The notes under the pieces: generated by a model
Databases searched by the model: none
Seen by the model: only the letters and a program-made list of their open reading frames with translations
Told to the model about the DNA's origin: nothing
Part shown: positions 63,048-64,000 of the stretch, piece after piece
How positions within the stretch are numbered: the stretch's first letter is position 1
Layout of the letters: every line of letters starts with the position of its first letter
Translations under genes and position numbers: made by a program
From: Nigerium massiliense
Lineage (GTDB): Bacteria; Actinomycetota; Actinomycetes; Propionibacteriales; Propionibacteriaceae
Direction: 5' to 3'
Assembly (NCBI RefSeq): GCF_000826085.1
Contig: NZ_CCYM01000002.1
Span: 930,001-994,000 of the forward strand
Length of the DNA: 64,000 bases

Positions 63048-64000
63048 TCAACGTTGGTTCGCTTGTGCGGTTCGAGTCGCTGGCTTGAGGCGCTGCTTCC
63101 TTCGCCAGTTGCTCTCCACCAACACGGCCAGGACCATACCGAGGAAGAACCCGATCGCCGCACCAAGCGCGAGGTCAAGCGGGAGGCTGGGTGCGGAGGG
63201 GCTCGCCGGCTCGACCGCTGGAGAGATGACTTGCGGAACAACCTTGACGGTATTGGATGTGCCCGCCGAGGGGCCGGCGACTTGGCGCGAGAGGTTATCG
63301 CCGATTCCTCGGGCGATGCCGGCGGCCTCCGCGGCACTCCCCGCCTTGGTCGTGATCGTGACGATGACCGTCTCGGGCTCCTGCGTCACGGTGACCCGCT
63401 TGGCCAGCTGCTCCGGGGTCGTGTCGAGGTTGAGCGACTTGATGACCGGATCAAGAACGAGGGGGGCCGTCGCCAGCCCCACATAGGTCGGAACCTGTGC
63501 CTTGAGGTAGGCCGATGCATCGTTCATGTCCCCGACGGATCGCGCGCCCTGCACTGAGAAGAGAACTTGGGTCGACGCGCGATACTCCCGGGGCAGGACG
63601 GACGTCAGCAGTCCTGCAATCAGCATGCCGATGAGCACGGGCGCTAGGACGTACTGCCAACGCCTTCTCAAGACCACCAGATACTCGTTGATTTCCATTT
63701 CGTCCCTCGAATCAGTCAGTCTTGCCTGCTCGGACGCATCGTGCCCGAACGAGTCTAGTCTCGCGGAAGGGTGATACAGCCAATTGTTTTTGCTGAGCGC
63801 TTGTTCCCGCCCGGTACGGGATAGGGCGAGGCCGATCGCCATTCCCGCCGGAAGCATTACGAATGGGTAGATGATCACATTATCAGTGATCGAGGCCAGG
63901 CTGATCCCGATGGTTGCGATCAGGCCCGTCCAGTCGACAGAGCGATCAAATTTCGTTGCTCGTGCCGTAAGAATACGAAGTAGTGCCACGATCCCGACGA
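63048..64000 (-). CDS. O-antigen-polymerase-like C-terminus fused to a Wzz-type chain-length determinant (partial)
   Basis: One uninterrupted minus-strand frame runs in from the window edge. Its first about 60 residues (LIATIGISLASITDNVIIYP, FVMLPAGMAIGLALSR) look like the last helices of a Wzy/O-antigen ligase. A hydrophilic linker of about 40 residues follows. From MEINEYLVVLRRRWQYVLAP on it is a Wzz/Lyz protein: TM1, a periplasmic coiled region (about 190 residues) and TM2 (LPLDLALGAAIGFFLGMVLA). An internal ATG at 63698 with a GGGACGAA-like site could also start Wzz alone. The 5' end lies beyond the window. Confidence 0.7.
   Translation of the reverse strand, partial: VGIVALLRILTARATKFDRSVDWTGLIATIGISLASITDNVIIYPFVMLPAGMAIGLALSRTGREQALSKNNWLYHPSARLDSFGHDASEQARLTDSRDEMEINEYLVVLRRRWQYVLAPVLIGMLIAGLLTSVLPREYRASTQVLFSVQGARSVGDMNDASAYLKAQVPTYVGLATAPLVLDPVIKSLNLDTTPEQLAKRVTVTQEPETVIVTITTKAGSAAEAAGIARGIGDNLSRQVAGPSAGTSNTVKVVPQVISPAVEPASPSAPSLPLDLALGAAIGFFLGMVLAVLVESNWRRKQRLKPATRTAQANQR

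Overview
The window is 64 kb of high-GC chromosomal DNA from an actinomycete. The supporting genes are an mprA/mprB two-component pair, a Wbl (WhiB-like) protein, an MptB-type polyprenol-phosphomannose mannosyltransferase, a group II truncated globin, a GTP-dependent PEP carboxykinase, a LytR-CpsA-Psr enzyme and bkd-type 2-oxoacid dehydrogenase genes. Gene spacing is tight, with many GTG starts and ATGA/GTGA overlaps. Propionibacteriaceae is my best guess from overall flavour. I cannot prove it from this sequence.

Positions 1-14200 are accessory and decaying. The left edge is an IS3-family transposase end that has cut a tetracycline ribosomal-protection gene down to its C-terminus. A drug-type MFS transporter with a 24-bp in-frame duplication follows. 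Then come an antisense SDR remnant, a DUF2975/XRE pair under a palindrome, a frameshifted RibD-type reductase, an orphan ribbon-helix-helix protein, an aldo/keto reductase-MerR pair with a hydrolase stump, TPR debris, a TetR/membrane-protein divergon, and a PLD-helicase-DUF3427 gene broken by a nonsense codon that also lacks the motif I threonine. Last is a deletion scar joining half an FtsX permease to the DNA-binding end of a LuxR regulator. This scar is flanked by two 68-bp repeats rich in DnaA-box-like words. A 119-bp element with perfect 18-bp terminal inverted repeats follows. A second 119-bp copy lies at 45372-45490, and both copies sit beside G-rich tandem repeats.

Positions 14200-51000 are mostly core genome: a GntP permease, mprBA, an LMW-PTP/holin-like pair, ornithine carbamoyltransferase, a Tat-like lipoprotein, a HAD hydrolase, the bkd E1alpha-E1beta-E2 operon with alr, aat and an Fpg/Nei glycosylase, an MptB-like GT-C enzyme, pheA, a PAP2-diacylglycerol-kinase fusion, an ABC-2 exporter whose ATPase has lost its N-terminus, serS, DUF202 genes and an APH-like kinase, a Cof-type HAD, a WhiB-HTH fusion, a DUF4921 GalT-like protein, a NodIJ-like ABC exporter with two permeases, three tRNAs (Ser-TGA, Ser-GCT, Arg-ACG), a quinone reductase, an LCP enzyme and pckG.

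Positions 51000-64000 begin with more scars (a headless CoA-transferase beta subunit, and a lipoprotein joined tail-to-tail with a PAP2 phosphatase). DedA, a GntR/UTRA regulator, yaaA, glbO and a thioesterase follow. The end is an exopolysaccharide locus running off the right edge: a Gfo/Idh/MocA sugar dehydrogenase, GDP-L-fucose synthesis (gmd-fcl), two secreted paralogues with a CBM36/60-like N-terminal module and an unrecognised C-terminal domain, and an in-frame fusion of an O-antigen-polymerase-like C-terminus with a Wzz-type chain-length protein. The least explained items are the 119-bp elements, the secreted paralogue pair and the polymerase-Wzz fusion.
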